A stretch of DNA of 64,000 nt from Leifsonia sp. C5G2 (GTDB taxonomy: Bacteria; Actinomycetota; Actinomycetes; Actinomycetales; Microbacteriaceae), in the NCBI RefSeq assembly GCF_013359685.1, contig NZ_JABFMV010000009.1, positions 1-64,000 on the forward strand, written 5' to 3'. The position numbers and the translations under genes are program-made. The number at the start of each line of letters is the position of its first letter. Within the stretch, counting starts at the first letter, position 1. The notes beneath the pieces are model-generated. The model had not been told where the DNA came from. It was given only the letters and a program-made list of their open reading frames with translations, and did no database searches. This document shows positions 44,756 to 56,982 of this stretch, one piece after another.

Positions 44756-44929
44756 TCAGGGCTTCGGGGCGAGTCCGCGGCGGGCGCGCTCCTGCGCCTC
44801 CAGCCGGCTGTACGCCTTCCGCTCGTTGCGGTCGGCGCGCACGATGAAGCGCATGATCGCCCAGAACAGCAGGCCCACCAGCACGGTCGGCGCGAGCGCC
44901 CAGACGAGGCCACCGAGGATGTCGTTCAT
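44756..44929 (-). CDS. Small membrane protein, unknown function
   Basis: A 57-residue protein with one membrane helix (WALAPTVLVGLLFWAIMRFIV) and a basic helical tail (RADRNERKAYSRLEAQERAR). It lies between cls and lysS on the same strand. Similar short proteins occur near lysS in Microbacteriaceae by my recollection; function unknown. Confidence 0.65.
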   Translation of the reverse strand: MNDILGGLVWALAPTVLVGLLFWAIMRFIVRADRNERKAYSRLEAQERARRGLAPKP

Positions 44930-44962
44930 ATCGCCCTCATCGTAGCGCCACGGCCTGGGAGG

Positions 44963-46492
44963 CTACTTGACCAGCGGGAAGAGGATGGTCTCGCGGATGC
45001 CGAGCCCGGTGAGGGCCATGAGCAGACGGTCGATGCCCATCCCCATGCCACCGGTCGGCGGCATCCCGAACTCGAGCGCCCGCAGGAACTCCTCGTCCAG
45101 GCGCATGGCCTCGTTGTCGCCCGCAGCCGCGAGCTTCGCCTGCTCGACGAAGCGCTCGCGCTGCACGACGGGGTCGACGAGCTCCGAGTAGCCCGTGGCC
45201 AGCTCGAAGCCCCGCGTGTACAGGTCCCACTTCTCGACGACGCCCTCACGCGAGCGGTGCGCACGAACCAGGGGGCTCGTGTCGACCGGGAAGTCCATCA
45301 CGAACGTCGGCCGCACCAGGTCGGTCTTGACGTAGTGCTCCCACAGCTCTTCGACGTACTTGCCCGCCAGCGGGTGCTCGATCTCGATGCCCGCGAGCGC
45401 GGCGAGCTCGCGCAGTCGCTCGATCGGCGTCTCCGGCGTGATCTCCTCGCCGATGGCGTCCGAGAGGCTGTCGTACATCCGGATGCGGTCCCACTGGCCG
45501 CCGAGGTCGTACTCCGTGCCATCGGCCCAGGTGACGACATGCGAGCCGGAGACCGCGACGGCCGCATCCTGGATCAGGGTCTGCGTCAGGTCGGCGATCG
45601 AGTTGTAGTCGCCGTACGCCTGGTAGGCCTCCAGCATCGCGAACTCGGGCGAGTGGGTGGAGTCGGCGCCCTCGTTGCGGAAGTTGCGGTTGATCTCGAA
45701 CACGCGGTCGATGCCGCCGACCACCGCGCGCTTCAGGTACAGCTCGGGCGCGATGCGGAGGTACAGCTCGGTGTCGAAGGCGTTGGAATGGGTGACGAAC
45801 GGGCGCGCCGACGCACCGCCGTGCATCACCTGCAGCATGGGCGTCTCGACCTCGACGAACTCGCGCTGGGCGAACGTGCTGCGCAGGCTCGCGACCGCCT
45901 TCGCGCGGTCGATCACGGTCTTGCGTGCCTGCTCACGCGCGATCAGGTCGAGGTAGCGGGCGCGCACCCGGGTCTCCTCGCTCAGCTCGTTGTGCAGGTT
46001 GGGCAGCGGGAGCAGGGCCTTCGCGGCGATCCGCCACTCGGTCACCATCACCGACAGCTCGCCGCGACGGCTGGAGATCACCTCGCCGGAGACGAACACG
46101 TGGTCGCCGAGGTCGACGAGCTCCTTCCAGGCGTCGAGCGACTCCTGGCCGACCTCGCCGAGCGACACCATGACCTGGATGCGCGAGCCGTCACCCGCCT
46201 GCAGCACGGCGAAGCAGAGCTTGCCCGTGTTCCGCAGGTGGACGACGCGGCCGGCGATGCCGACGACCTCGCCGGAGGCCTCGTCGGCCTGAAGGTGCTC
46301 CCACTTCGCACGGACGGCCGGGATCGTCGTGGTCACCGGCACATGGACCGGGTATGCGCCGCCGCTCGCGTCGGCCGCCTCCGCGATCAGGCGCTCGCGC
46401 TTGCTGAGCCGTACCGCCTTCTGCTCGCTGACGTCCTCCTCGCCGGCGTCGGCGGGCTCGAGGTCGGCCGCGGTGGTCTGCGCGTCGGTCAT
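44963..46492 (-). CDS. lysS: Lysyl-tRNA synthetase, class II
   Basis: A 509-residue class II enzyme charging tRNA-Lys. An N-terminal OB-fold anticodon-binding domain is followed by the catalytic core with motif 2 ([13 protein letters not shown]) and motif 3 ([16 protein letters not shown]). An extra N-terminal extension of about 30 residues is acidic. It is the last gene of the long minus-strand cluster. Confidence 0.97.
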   Translation of the reverse strand: MTDAQTTAADLEPADAGEEDVSEQKAVRLSKRERLIAEAADASGGAYPVHVPVTTTIPAVRAKWEHLQADEASGEVVGIAGRVVHLRNTGKLCFAVLQAGDGSRIQVMVSLGEVGQESLDAWKELVDLGDHVFVSGEVISSRRGELSVMVTEWRIAAKALLPLPNLHNELSEETRVRARYLDLIAREQARKTVIDRAKAVASLRSTFAQREFVEVETPMLQVMHGGASARPFVTHSNAFDTELYLRIAPELYLKRAVVGGIDRVFEINRNFRNEGADSTHSPEFAMLEAYQAYGDYNSIADLTQTLIQDAAVAVSGSHVVTWADGTEYDLGGQWDRIRMYDSLSDAIGEEITPETPIERLRELAALAGIEIEHPLAGKYVEELWEHYVKTDLVRPTFVMDFPVDTSPLVRAHRSREGVVEKWDLYTRGFELATGYSELVDPVVQRERFVEQAKLAAAGDNEAMRLDEEFLRALEFGMPPTGGMGMGIDRLLMALTGLGIRETILFPLVK

Positions 46493-46545
46493 CGCTGTCG
46501 TTCCTTATCGAAGAGGGCGGGCGGTCGTGGCTGGTCGGCTACCGG

Positions 46546-47418
46546 TCACGTCGTGAGGCGCTGATTGTCGATCAGGCGGGTCGTGCCGACCCGGGCGGCG
46601 ATCAGCATCAGAGCGGGACCGTGGTGGTCAGGCGAGGCCTCCCGGAAGCTCTCCGGGTCGACGATCGCGAGATAGTCCAGCTTAACCGCCGGTTGCGCCT
46701 CGATGCGCGCGCGGGCCGCGGCGAGGGCGGCGGCGACGCCGTCGGTGGCCGCATCCGCCCCGGCGGCGAGCGCCTCCGACAGGGTGACCGCGGCAAGCCG
46801 GTCGTCGGCGCCGAGGTAGCGGTTGCGGCTCGAAAGCGCGAGACCGTCGTCCTCCCGGACGGTGTCGACGACGGCGATCGTGACGGGCAGGTTGAGATCC
46901 TCGACCATCCGGCCGATCACGTGGACCTGCTGGGCGTCCTTCTGCCCGAAAACGGCCACATCGGGCTGGACGATGTTGAACAGCTTCGTCACCACGGTCA
47001 GCACGCCGTCGAAGTGTCCGGGCCGGGAGGCGCCCTCGAAAAGCGTTCCCGACTCGCCTGCAGTCACCCGCGTCTCGGACGGACCGGCCGGATACATCTC
47101 GGCCGCGGTCGGTGCGAAGACGATGTCGGCCAGCCCCTCCAGGGCGACCACGTCGGCATCCAGGGTGCGCGGGTAGCGGTCGAGGTCCTCCCCCGGGCCG
47201 AACTGCAGCGGGTTGACGAAGATCGAGACGACGACCACTCCGCCGAGATCCCGGGCGCGCGACACCAGGCGCAGATGACCCTCGTGGAGAGCGCCCATCG
47301 TCGGCACGAGCACCACGCGCCCGGTGGGCGCGTCCGCCGGGCCGTCCTGCATCGCGGTGCGCCGTGCCCCGGCGATCCGCGCCCGCAGCTCGGCGATGGT
47401 CGTGATGATCTCTGGCAT
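46546..47418 (-). CDS. panC: Pantothenate synthetase
   Basis: A 290-residue enzyme joining pantoate and beta-alanine in CoA biosynthesis. The nucleotide-binding MGALHEGHL motif (HIGH-like) and the LSSRNRYL motif are present, as is FGQKDAQQ. Confidence 0.96.
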   Translation of the reverse strand: MPEIITTIAELRARIAGARRTAMQDGPADAPTGRVVLVPTMGALHEGHLRLVSRARDLGGVVVVSIFVNPLQFGPGEDLDRYPRTLDADVVALEGLADIVFAPTAAEMYPAGPSETRVTAGESGTLFEGASRPGHFDGVLTVVTKLFNIVQPDVAVFGQKDAQQVHVIGRMVEDLNLPVTIAVVDTVREDDGLALSSRNRYLGADDRLAAVTLSEALAAGADAATDGVAAALAAARARIEAQPAVKLDYLAIVDPESFREASPDHHGPALMLIAARVGTTRLIDNQRLTT

Positions 47419-47458
47419 GCTCGTCCTTCCGGCCGGTCGTCCACCGGCCGGATCAAGG

Positions 47459-48262
47459 CTACTCGCCGCGGAGGAACCAGCCGCGGCCGTCGTCCCGGGC
47501 GCTCGGAGGGGCGCCGTCCTCGATGGCGTCGAGCACGTCCAGGTCGAGCCGGGTGGGCGCGCCGGCGCGGGTGAGCGCGTTGTCCACGGCCGACCGGATG
47601 AGCGAGCTGAGGAACGAGCCGGGGTTCTCCACCCCGATATCGCGCAGCAGACCGGTGGACTGCTCGACGATCGAGCGCGAGAACGCGGTCGCCGTCGCGA
47701 TCGCCTCGGCGTACGCCGCGCGGTCCGCCTCGGCGACGACGACGGGTTCCCCGCCCATCTCGACCACGAGGGCCTGCGCGATCGGCAGCACGGCAGCGGG
47801 CGCGGTCACCGCGAAGTAGCTCTCCGACAGGCGCGCCAGGTCGAGACTCGTCCCGGTGAACTCCAGCGCCGGATGGATGGCCAGCGGGATGGCGCCGGCG
47901 GCGGCTGCGGGCGCCAGCACGTCGATCCCCCGGCCCGGCGCGGTGTGCAGGACGATCTGGCCCGGCTGCCAGGTTCCCGTCGCCGCGAGCCCTGAGACCA
48001 GGGCCGGCAGCTCCGGCTCCGGCACGGCGAGAAGGACGAGCTCGCTGCGCTCCACCAGGGTCGGGACGTCGAGCAGCGGGACGTTCGGCAGCATCCCCTC
48101 GGCCCGCTCGCGGCTGGCCTCGGACACGGCGGAGACACCGACGAGAGCGTGCCCCGCGCCGGCGAGGGCCAGCCCGAGCACCGGGCCGACGCGGCCGGAG
48201 CCGACGATGCCGACGCCGAGCCGGCCGGAACGCTGCGACGGCGGACGGGCGGACGGGAGCAT
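47459..48262 (-). CDS. Rossmann-fold DUF2520 protein
   Basis: A 267-residue protein with an N-terminal NAD(P)-binding motif (GIVGSGRVGPVLGLAL) and a C-terminal DUF2520 helical domain, resembling 6-phosphogluconate/ketopantoate-reductase-like enzymes. It lies directly upstream of panC, and the start overlaps the PH-domain gene by one nucleotide. A ketopantoate reductase (PanE-type) role is suggested by this position but is not proven. Confidence 0.8.
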   Translation of the reverse strand: MLPSARPPSQRSGRLGVGIVGSGRVGPVLGLALAGAGHALVGVSAVSEASRERAEGMLPNVPLLDVPTLVERSELVLLAVPEPELPALVSGLAATGTWQPGQIVLHTAPGRGIDVLAPAAAAGAIPLAIHPALEFTGTSLDLARLSESYFAVTAPAAVLPIAQALVVEMGGEPVVVAEADRAAYAEAIATATAFSRSIVEQSTGLLRDIGVENPGSFLSSLIRSAVDNALTRAGAPTRLDLDVLDAIEDGAPPSARDDGRGWFLRGE

Positions 48263-49941
48263 CAGTGTTCCTCCTCGGAAGACGGGACATCGGTGATCGG
48301 ACCCGGGGCGGACGAGGCATCGCGGGGCGCCGCGGACGGCGCGACGCTCCCCCAGCGGTGGCTGCGGTCGGCCGCCGCTGCCGCGATCGCGCGCGCCGCC
48401 ACCTCCTCGAACAGCCGCACGCCGGTCGGCGCGTCGATCGCGGCGAGGCGCGGCCGGACCGGACCGGAGACCGTGTGGAAGCGCGCCTCGGAAAGCCGGA
48501 GGGCCGCCTCCAGCGGTCCCTGCTTCAGTTCCAGGCTCTGGAGCCGCGCGAGCGGGACCACCGCGAGGCTGCGCCACACGAACCCGCGCCGGAGCAGGAC
48601 GGTGTCGTCGAGCAGCAGAAAGCCGGTGCGCTGCCAGGAGAACGGCCGGAACCAGGCCGCGCGTCGCGGGCTGCCGACGAAGCTGTCGCGGCCCGCCGAG
48701 ACCATTCCGGCCTCGATCGCACGCCGCTCCTCCTCCGCGCCGAGGCCGGGGAGCACGAGGGCGAGCACCCGCGACACGTCGGCCGCGTCGCCGACCGGCA
48801 GCATGGTCGTGTTCGGCTGCCCGGCCGCGCCCTTCTCGCGTGAATGGCCGGCGGTGTCGATGCGGATCTGCCACCAGCCGAACGGCCGCCACAGCAGCGG
48901 CTGCAGCACCTCGACGGCGTGGATGCGACCCGGCGGCAGCGTCTCGTTGCTCGTGCTGAGCAGCCCGAAGCCGACGCGGACTCCGTCCGGCGTGCCCGCG
49001 ATCGAGTACCGCAGCGACTTCGTGAACCGGTTGATGTAGAAGCTCGCCGAGCCGATCAGGCCGGGGAGCACGACGATGAGCAGCCAGGCGGACCCGGTCG
49101 AGGCGCCCCAGATCAGGAAGGCGACCACGATCACGACGAAGACGGTGAACCCGCTGAGCAGCAGCGACCCGAGCAGGCGCAGCGGCGGGATCTTGACAAC
49201 CGACTCCGGCGGCGCGGCGTTCGGGTCGAGCTCCGGCGCCAGGAACTCGTTCACCCGCCGGCCGACGAGCTCCCCGACGGCCGCGGCCCGCGAGGCCTCC
49301 CCCGGTGCGGCCGAATTCGCAGTCCCCTGAGCGGCCGCTGCCCCCGCGGCCTCCGCCGCCTCCGCCGCCCGCACGCCCGACGCGAGCCGCAGCACGTCGC
49401 CGCGCAGCCCGTCCGCCAGCGTCGACCCGAGGTAGGCGAGCTGCACGTTCGCGTCGTGGCCGGCCACCGAGATGTCCAGCTTCGCGGCGCCGAAGATGCG
49501 CGCGAGCACGGGGCGGACGAGATTGATGCCCTGGATGCGGTCGAGCCGCGCCTTGCGCTGCGTCCGGAACAGGATGCCGCTGCGCACCTCCACCGCATCG
49601 CCCGTGATCCGGAAGCTGTGCATCCGCCACGACAGGTAGAACGCACCGAGGCACAGCAGCAGCACCACGGCGACGCCGAGCAGCGCCCAGCCCTCCCAGC
49701 CGTGGTTGTAGATCGCGTCGAGCGGGTCGCCGCCGTAGTCGGGCGCCCCGACGAAGAACGAGATCAGCCGCTCGCGCAGATTGGAGAGCACGAAACCGAA
49801 CACGGCGATGAAGACGATGCCGCCGCGCAGCAGCGGCGTCGCGGGATGCAGCCGGTGCCACTCGCCGTCGGTGTACCGCTCGGCCGCGCGCTCCGCCGCC
49901 GACAGCGGTGCGCCGCCGGGCAGCGCCCCACGGACGTTCAC
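48262..49941 (-). CDS. PH-domain membrane protein (YdbT-like)
   Basis: A 559-residue membrane protein with several bacterial PH (DUF304) domains separated by membrane helices. Helices lie at about 40-60, 85-108 and 260-310. It starts with GTG overlapping the stop of the next PH gene (GTGA). It is probably a partner of that smaller protein, as YdbS and YdbT are paired in Bacillus. Confidence 0.82.
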   Translation of the reverse strand: MNVRGALPGGAPLSAAERAAERYTDGEWHRLHPATPLLRGGIVFIAVFGFVLSNLRERLISFFVGAPDYGGDPLDAIYNHGWEGWALLGVAVVLLLCLGAFYLSWRMHSFRITGDAVEVRSGILFRTQRKARLDRIQGINLVRPVLARIFGAAKLDISVAGHDANVQLAYLGSTLADGLRGDVLRLASGVRAAEAAEAAGAAAAQGTANSAAPGEASRAAAVGELVGRRVNEFLAPELDPNAAPPESVVKIPPLRLLGSLLLSGFTVFVVIVVAFLIWGASTGSAWLLIVVLPGLIGSASFYINRFTKSLRYSIAGTPDGVRVGFGLLSTSNETLPPGRIHAVEVLQPLLWRPFGWWQIRIDTAGHSREKGAAGQPNTTMLPVGDAADVSRVLALVLPGLGAEEERRAIEAGMVSAGRDSFVGSPRRAAWFRPFSWQRTGFLLLDDTVLLRRGFVWRSLAVVPLARLQSLELKQGPLEAALRLSEARFHTVSGPVRPRLAAIDAPTGVRLFEEVAARAIAAAAADRSHRWGSVAPSAAPRDASSAPGPITDVPSSEEEH

Positions 49942-50423
49942 AGCCCCGCCCGCCTGCTCTCCGCCAGCTCGACGAGCCGGTCGCGCAGCTCCGCGGCCTC
50001 GGGTTCGGGCAGACCGGGCACCATCACCCCGGTGGAGGCGGCGGCCGTCACGAACTTCAGGTCGGCGAGCCCCAGCATCCGGCTGACCGGACCGCGGTTG
50101 ATGTCGATGAGCTGCATGCGCCCGTACGGCACCGAGACGAAGCGCTGGAACATGATGCCTCGCCGGAACAGCAGGTCGTCGTCGCGCAGGCGGTAGCCGA
50201 TCGAGCGGGCGCGGCGTGGGGCGATGATCAGCGCGATGACGGTGATCGCCACCACGACCGCGAGCGCCAGCCAGCCGAAGGGCCACCCGCCGACGAGCCA
50301 GAGGAACAGGCTCGCGGCCGAGAGGATCAGGCCGGTGATCACGGTTCCGGAGATCACCACCAGCACGTACTTCGGCGAGACGCGGCGCCACTCGCCGACG
50401 TTGAGGTCAATCCGTTCCGGCAT
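49938..50423 (-). CDS. PH-domain membrane protein (YdbS-like)
   Basis: A 161-residue protein with two N-terminal membrane helices and a C-terminal bacterial PH domain (RGIMFQRFVSVPYGRMQLID). It overlaps its downstream partner by 4 nt and the DUF3180 gene by 17 nt. Confidence 0.85.
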   Translation of the reverse strand: MPERIDLNVGEWRRVSPKYVLVVISGTVITGLILSAASLFLWLVGGWPFGWLALAVVVAITVIALIIAPRRARSIGYRLRDDDLLFRRGIMFQRFVSVPYGRMQLIDINRGPVSRMLGLADLKFVTAAASTGVMVPGLPEPEAAELRDRLVELAESRRAGL

Positions 50424-50886
50424 GGACGCGCTCCCTGCGCTCGTCGTCGTCGCCCGGCGGGAGGGTGCAGAACAGCTCGGCCACCAGTCCCGCGACCATC
50501 AGGATCACGGCCCCCGCCGTGGCGAGCGCGGTGAGCAGGATGGCGTTGCCGCCGGGAAGCACATCCCGTGTCAGCAGGTAGGCGCCGATCCCGACTCCGA
50601 CGCCGGTCAGGAGCGCCCCGCTCAGGCTGCAGGCCTTGGCGAGCACGACGATGCGCGTCGCCTGGAACGGGTCGATGCGGCGGACGCTGCGGCCGCGCAC
50701 GGCCCGGCGGATCGGGATGGCGAAGGCGATGACGAGCACGGCCACCGCGAGCAGCGTGATCGGGAGGGTGAGCGGCGGGATGAAGACGGCCTGGCCCATC
50801 CCGGAGGCGGCGAGCTCGGCGAGGAAGCCGACGACGAGGCCGCCGACGCCGAGGCCGATCAGCGAGGTCGCGCGCGTGCGGTTCAC
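50407..50886 (-). CDS. DUF3180 membrane protein
   Basis: A 159-residue actinobacterial membrane protein with four predicted helices, matching the DUF3180 pattern. It begins with GTG overlapping the folK stop. Function unknown; its position between folK and the PH genes is conserved in related genera as far as I recall. Confidence 0.82.
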   Translation of the reverse strand: MNRTRATSLIGLGVGGLVVGFLAELAASGMGQAVFIPPLTLPITLLAVAVLVIAFAIPIRRAVRGRSVRRIDPFQATRIVVLAKACSLSGALLTGVGVGIGAYLLTRDVLPGGNAILLTALATAGAVILMVAGLVAELFCTLPPGDDDERRERVHAGTD

Positions 50887-51440
50887 AGCTCCTCCCCCCG
50901 GGCGGCGTCAGGCCAGAGCCGCACAGGGTCGGTCGCCTTCTCCGCCAGCGCTGCCACCGGGCCGTAGCCGGGCAGCTGCGCGTCCGCGTCGACGTCGAGC
51001 CACGGCACGAGCACGAAGGCCCGCTCGTGGGCGCGGGGGTGCGGGAGCACGATGCGCGGGTCGTCGTCCGAGACGATCCCGCCGTAGTCGACGATGTCGA
51101 TGTCGAGGGTGCGGTCGCCCCAGCGCTCCTCCCGGACGCGGCCCAGGCGGTCCTCGACGGCGTTGACGAGGCCGAGCAGGTCGAGGGGCTCGAGCAGGGT
51201 GTGGACGAGCGCGACGGCGTTGAGGTACGGGGGTGCCTCCTCGTCGACGCCGTCCGGCTTCAGCGCCGGGGTCTCGTAGAGCCGCGAGACGGCGCGCACG
51301 TCGACGCCCGGTTCGGCGCCGAGCAGGTCGACGGCGTCCCGGATGGTCGCGGCGCGGTCGCCCAGATTGCTCCCGAAGGCGAGCACAGCGGGTACGCCGA
51401 CGCGCATCCGCACGGGCTTGCCGAGGGGTGCGGCGTTCAT
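50883..51440 (-). CDS. folK: HPPK: 2-amino-4-hydroxy-6-hydroxymethyldihydropteridine diphosphokinase
   Basis: A 185-residue folate enzyme with the motifs AFGSNLGDR, RWGDRTLDIDIVDYG and LPHPRAHERAFVL. It adds pyrophosphate to 6-hydroxymethyl-dihydropterin. It overlaps folB upstream and the DUF3180 gene downstream, each by 4 nt. Confidence 0.95.
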   Translation of the reverse strand: MNAAPLGKPVRMRVGVPAVLAFGSNLGDRAATIRDAVDLLGAEPGVDVRAVSRLYETPALKPDGVDEEAPPYLNAVALVHTLLEPLDLLGLVNAVEDRLGRVREERWGDRTLDIDIVDYGGIVSDDDPRIVLPHPRAHERAFVLVPWLDVDADAQLPGYGPVAALAEKATDPVRLWPDAARGEEL

Positions 51441-51820
51441 GCGCGACTCCGGACGATGCGGACGGCGACGTCGGCGAAGGGCACGGCGATCGGCGCCTGC
51501 GGCTTGTGGACGGTCACCTCGACGGCGTCGACCGGCTCGTGCGCGAGCACGGTGGCGGCGACGCGCTCGGCGACCGTCTCGATGAGGTCGACGGGGTCGC
51601 GCTCGACGGCGGCGGCCACCTCCTCGGCGAGCTCGCCGTAGTGGACGGTCGCCCCGAGGTCGTCGCCCGCGGCCGCCGGCGACAGGTCGAGCCATGCCGT
51701 GACGTCGACCACGAAGTCCTGACCGTCGGCCCGCTCGAAGTCGAACACGCCGTGGTGGGCGCGCACGCGGAGGCCGGTCAGGACGATCGAGTCGGTCGGC
51801 CGCGCCTGGTTGCTATTCAT
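51437..51820 (-). CDS. folB: Dihydroneopterin aldolase
   Basis: A 127-residue aldolase of folate synthesis with the motif RAHHGVFDFERADGQDFVVD and the conserved Glu/Lys region VTVHKPQAPI. It overlaps folP by 8 nt and folK by 4 nt. Confidence 0.95.
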   Translation of the reverse strand: MNSNQARPTDSIVLTGLRVRAHHGVFDFERADGQDFVVDVTAWLDLSPAAAGDDLGATVHYGELAEEVAAAVERDPVDLIETVAERVAATVLAHEPVDAVEVTVHKPQAPIAVPFADVAVRIVRSRA

Positions 51821-52616
51821 CGGATCCAGCTTGCCACGCCCGGACGACGTCGAGGGCGATCCTGGTCGACGGCACGTCGTGCACCCGCACCGCCCAGGCG
51901 CCGGCCTGTGCCGCGAGCGCGGAGATGACGGCGGTGGGGGCGTCCCGGTCTTCGACCGACGCGCCCTCCGGCAGCAGGGCGCCGAGGAACCGCTTGCGGG
52001 AGGCGCCGATCAGCACGGGGTAGCCGAGCGTCTCGATCTCGCGGAGACCGGCCAGGACCTGCCAGTTGTGGCCCGCGTTCTTCGAGAACCCGAGGCCCGG
52101 GTCGAGGATGAGCTTGGCAGGGTCGATGCCGCGCTGCAGCAGGTCGGTGATCCGCGCGGAGAGTTCCGCCCGGACTTCGGGCACGGTGTGCCGGTACACC
52201 GCCCGGGAGTCGGCCGCGTCGAGCCGCCCGCGCCAGTGCATGACCACGTACTGCGCCCCGGTGTCGAGGACCGCGTCGGGCATCCCGGCGTCGGCCAGAC
52301 CGCCCGAGACGTCGTTGACGATCGCGGCGCCGGCTTCGACGGCGGCGCGGGCTGTGGAGGCGTTGAGGGTGTCGACGCTCACCGTCACCCCGCGGGCCGC
52401 GAGCTCGCGGATGACAGGGACGACGCGCTTGCGCTCCTCCTCCGGCTCCACACGGATGGCGCCCGGCCGGGTGGACTCGCCCCCGACGTCGACCAGGTCG
52501 GCGCCCTGCGCCACCAGCTCGAGGCCGTGGGCGATGGCCGCGTCGGGCTCGAGCCAGAGCCCGCCGTCGCTGAACGAGTCCGGCGTCACGTTGAGGACGC
52601 CCATGATGAGAGTCAC
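51813..52616 (-). CDS. folP: Dihydropteroate synthase
   Basis: A 267-residue enzyme, target of sulfonamides, with GVLNVTPDSFSDGG, DVGGESTRPGA and the IGASRKRFLG loop. The GTG at 52616 overlaps the folE stop; the resulting MTLIMGVLNV N-terminus is normal for the family. Confidence 0.95.
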   Translation of the reverse strand: MTLIMGVLNVTPDSFSDGGLWLEPDAAIAHGLELVAQGADLVDVGGESTRPGAIRVEPEEERKRVVPVIRELAARGVTVSVDTLNASTARAAVEAGAAIVNDVSGGLADAGMPDAVLDTGAQYVVMHWRGRLDAADSRAVYRHTVPEVRAELSARITDLLQRGIDPAKLILDPGLGFSKNAGHNWQVLAGLREIETLGYPVLIGASRKRFLGALLPEGASVEDRDAPTAVISALAAQAGAWAVRVHDVPSTRIALDVVRAWQAGSDE

Positions 52617-53191
52617 TCGGCGCCGTGCCCGATCAGGGCGATGAGCTCCGCCCGGGCCGCAGGGTCGGTGTACGCGCCGCGGGCCGCCACAGTGACCGTG
52701 GTGCTCCGGGTCTGGCGGGCGCCGCGTGTGGTCACGCAGGTGTGGGCGGCGTCCAGCACCACCAGCACGCCGCGGGCCGCGGTGCCCTGCTCGATCGCGT
52801 CGGCGATCTGCTCGGTCAGGCGCTCCTGGATCTGCGGGCGGGCCGCCAGCGTCTCGATGACCTTCGGGATGCGGCCGAGCCCGACCACGGCCTCCCCCGG
52901 CAGGTAGGCGACGTGCGCGACGCCGAGGAACGGCAGGAGGTGGTGCTCGCACACCGAGCGGAACTCGATGTCGCGCAGCAGCACCGTCTCGGCCTGACGC
53001 CCGGACTCCAGCGGCACCGGTGCGCCGAGGTCGTCGACCGGGTCCCGGCCGACGCCGGCGAAGAACTCGGCGTAGGCATCGGCGACCCGAGACGGCGTCG
53101 ATTCCAGCCCCGGACGCGCCGGATCCTCGCCGATGGCGGCGAGGATCTCGGCGACGGCCGCCTCGATGCGCGGACGATCGATGCCGCTCAT
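52613..53191 (-). CDS. folE: GTP cyclohydrolase I
   Basis: A 192-residue enzyme opening the folate pathway. Zinc ligands are visible in CEHHLLPF and HTCVTTRG. It follows ftsH by 13 nt. Confidence 0.96.
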   Translation of the reverse strand: MSGIDRPRIEAAVAEILAAIGEDPARPGLESTPSRVADAYAEFFAGVGRDPVDDLGAPVPLESGRQAETVLLRDIEFRSVCEHHLLPFLGVAHVAYLPGEAVVGLGRIPKVIETLAARPQIQERLTEQIADAIEQGTAARGVLVVLDAAHTCVTTRGARQTRSTTVTVAARGAYTDPAARAELIALIGHGAE

Positions 53192-53204
53192 GCGCGAGGC
53201 GGCC

Positions 53205-55208
<2,004 letters not shown>

Positions 55209-55287
55209 GGTGCGACCACAGTACCGCCTGGCCGCTGTGGGCCGCCTGCGTGTTCGCTCTGGGCGGTCTGCGTGGCCCGGGGCGGCG

Positions 55288-55839
55288 TCAGCTGTAGACG
55301 GCGGGCGCCAGGATGCCGACCCCGCGGAGGGTGCGGTAGCGCTCGTCGAAGTCGAGGCCGTAGCCGACGACGAACTTGTTCGGGATCTCGAAACCGACGT
55401 ACTTCACGTCGATCTCGACGCGCGCCGCCTCGGGCTTCCGGAGCAGGGTGAAGATCTCGATCGACTCGGGCCCGCGGCTCTTCAGGTTCGACAGCAGCCA
55501 CGACAGCGTCAGGCCGGAGTCGATGATGTCCTCGACGATGAGGACGGTCTTGCCGCTGAGGTCGGTGTCCAGGTCCTTCAGGATGCGGACGACTCCGCTC
55601 GACTGCGTTCCGCTGCCGTACGAGCTGACGGCCATCCAGTCCATGGTGACCGGGATGCGCAGCTCGCGGGACAGGTCGGCCATGACCATGACCGCACCCT
55701 TGAGCACGCCGATCAGCAGAACGTCCTTGCCCGCGTAGTCGCGCTCCACGTCCCTGGCCAGCTCGGCGATGCGGGAGCGGATCTGCTCCTCGGTGATCAG
55801 AATCTCGGTGAGGTCGGCCTGAGCGTCCGTGAGTTCCAT
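55288..55839 (-). CDS. hpt: Hypoxanthine phosphoribosyltransferase
   Basis: A 183-residue purine salvage enzyme with the PRPP-binding motif [17 protein letters not shown] 55839 was chosen over an upstream frame; it gives the usual length and lies 16 nt after tilS. Confidence 0.95.
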   Translation of the reverse strand: MELTDAQADLTEILITEEQIRSRIAELARDVERDYAGKDVLLIGVLKGAVMVMADLSRELRIPVTMDWMAVSSYGSGTQSSGVVRILKDLDTDLSGKTVLIVEDIIDSGLTLSWLLSNLKSRGPESIEIFTLLRKPEAARVEIDVKYVGFEIPNKFVVGYGLDFDERYRTLRGVGILAPAVYS

Positions 55840-55855
55840 GGGGGTGGCGCTGTCC

Positions 55856-56938
55856 TTACGTGGCGTACGTGGTGGGGTGAAACGTGAGCAGCCCGTTCTG
55901 CCTGACCACTCTAACGCCTGGCAGATCGACCGGGCCCTGCCCGTGCCAGTCGGTGATGAGGGCCGCGACCGACAGCGTGTGGGCGCGGGTGAGCGCGACG
56001 CCGAACTCGGCGGAGACGACGAGGCGGATGATGCGCTGGCGCAGCGCGGCCGGGTCCGCTGCGAGGCCGCGCACATCGAGCGCGACCGAGCCGTCGTCGG
56101 CCTGGGTGACCAGTTCCTGCGCCCACTCCAGCGCGAGGCCGTCGAGGGCGTCGTCGTCCTCTCGCAGCTGCTCGGCCGTGCGCGCGAGCGCCTCGGCGAC
56201 GCCGGGGCCGAGCTCGCGCTCCAGCACGGGGAGCACGGCGTTCCGCACGCGCACGCGCGTATAGGTGGGGTCGTCGTTGTGCGGGTCGTCCCAGGGCTCC
56301 AGCCGGCTGTCCGCGCAGAAGGCCCGCGTCTCGGCGCGGCGCAGCCCGAGGAAGGGGCGCAAAAGCCGGCCGGTGTCGGGCAGCATCCCCTGCAGGCTCG
56401 ACGGGCCGGAGCCGCGCGCGAGGCCGAGCAGCACGGTCTCGGCCTGGTCGTCGAGGGTGTGGGCGAGCAGGATCCGCTCGGCGCCGGTCTGCGCCAGCGC
56501 CCGGTCGAAGGCGGCGTGCCGGGCGGCGCGGGCGGCGCCCTCCGGTCCCCCGGCGGTGTCGACCGAGACGCGCTCGACGAGGACGGGGTCGAGCCCGAGC
56601 GCGGCGGCCTGTCCGGCGGCCCGGGCGGCGACGGCGTCCGACCCCTCCTGGAGGCCGTGGTCGACGATCACGGCACCGGCGCGGAAACCGGCTCGCGGCG
56701 CCTCGAAGGCTATCGCCGCGGCCAGGGCGAGGGAGTCGGCTCCCCCGCTCAGGCCCACCAGCACCAGGGCGCCGGCCGAGAGCGGCGCGGGACGGTCGGG
56801 GCCGTGGTCGTCGTGCGGATCCACCGGCGGGAGCGCTGCCGCTGCGGCGAGCGCAGTCCGCACCGCGCGACGGGCGTCGGCGATCGGCGGGCTGAGGCGC
56901 GGGCGGCGCCCGGGAGCATCCTGACCGTTGAGAGGCAC
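55856..56938 (-). CDS. tilS: tRNA(Ile)-lysidine synthetase
   Basis: A 360-residue enzyme forming lysidine at position 34 of the AUA-reading tRNA-Ile. The PP-loop [10 protein letters not shown] lies near residue 65 and is followed by the DHGLQEGSD region. The start region is divergent from ppa. Confidence 0.94.
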   Translation of the reverse strand: MPLNGQDAPGRRPRLSPPIADARRAVRTALAAAAALPPVDPHDDHGPDRPAPLSAGALVLVGLSGGADSLALAAAIAFEAPRAGFRAGAVIVDHGLQEGSDAVAARAAGQAAALGLDPVLVERVSVDTAGGPEGAARAARHAAFDRALAQTGAERILLAHTLDDQAETVLLGLARGSGPSSLQGMLPDTGRLLRPFLGLRRAETRAFCADSRLEPWDDPHNDDPTYTRVRVRNAVLPVLERELGPGVAEALARTAEQLREDDDALDGLALEWAQELVTQADDGSVALDVRGLAADPAALRQRIIRLVVSAEFGVALTRAHTLSVAALITDWHGQGPVDLPGVRVVRQNGLLTFHPTTYAT

Positions 56939-56982
56939 CTAGTAACGTTAGTGCCGAATCACGACCACATAAGGAGTACGGC

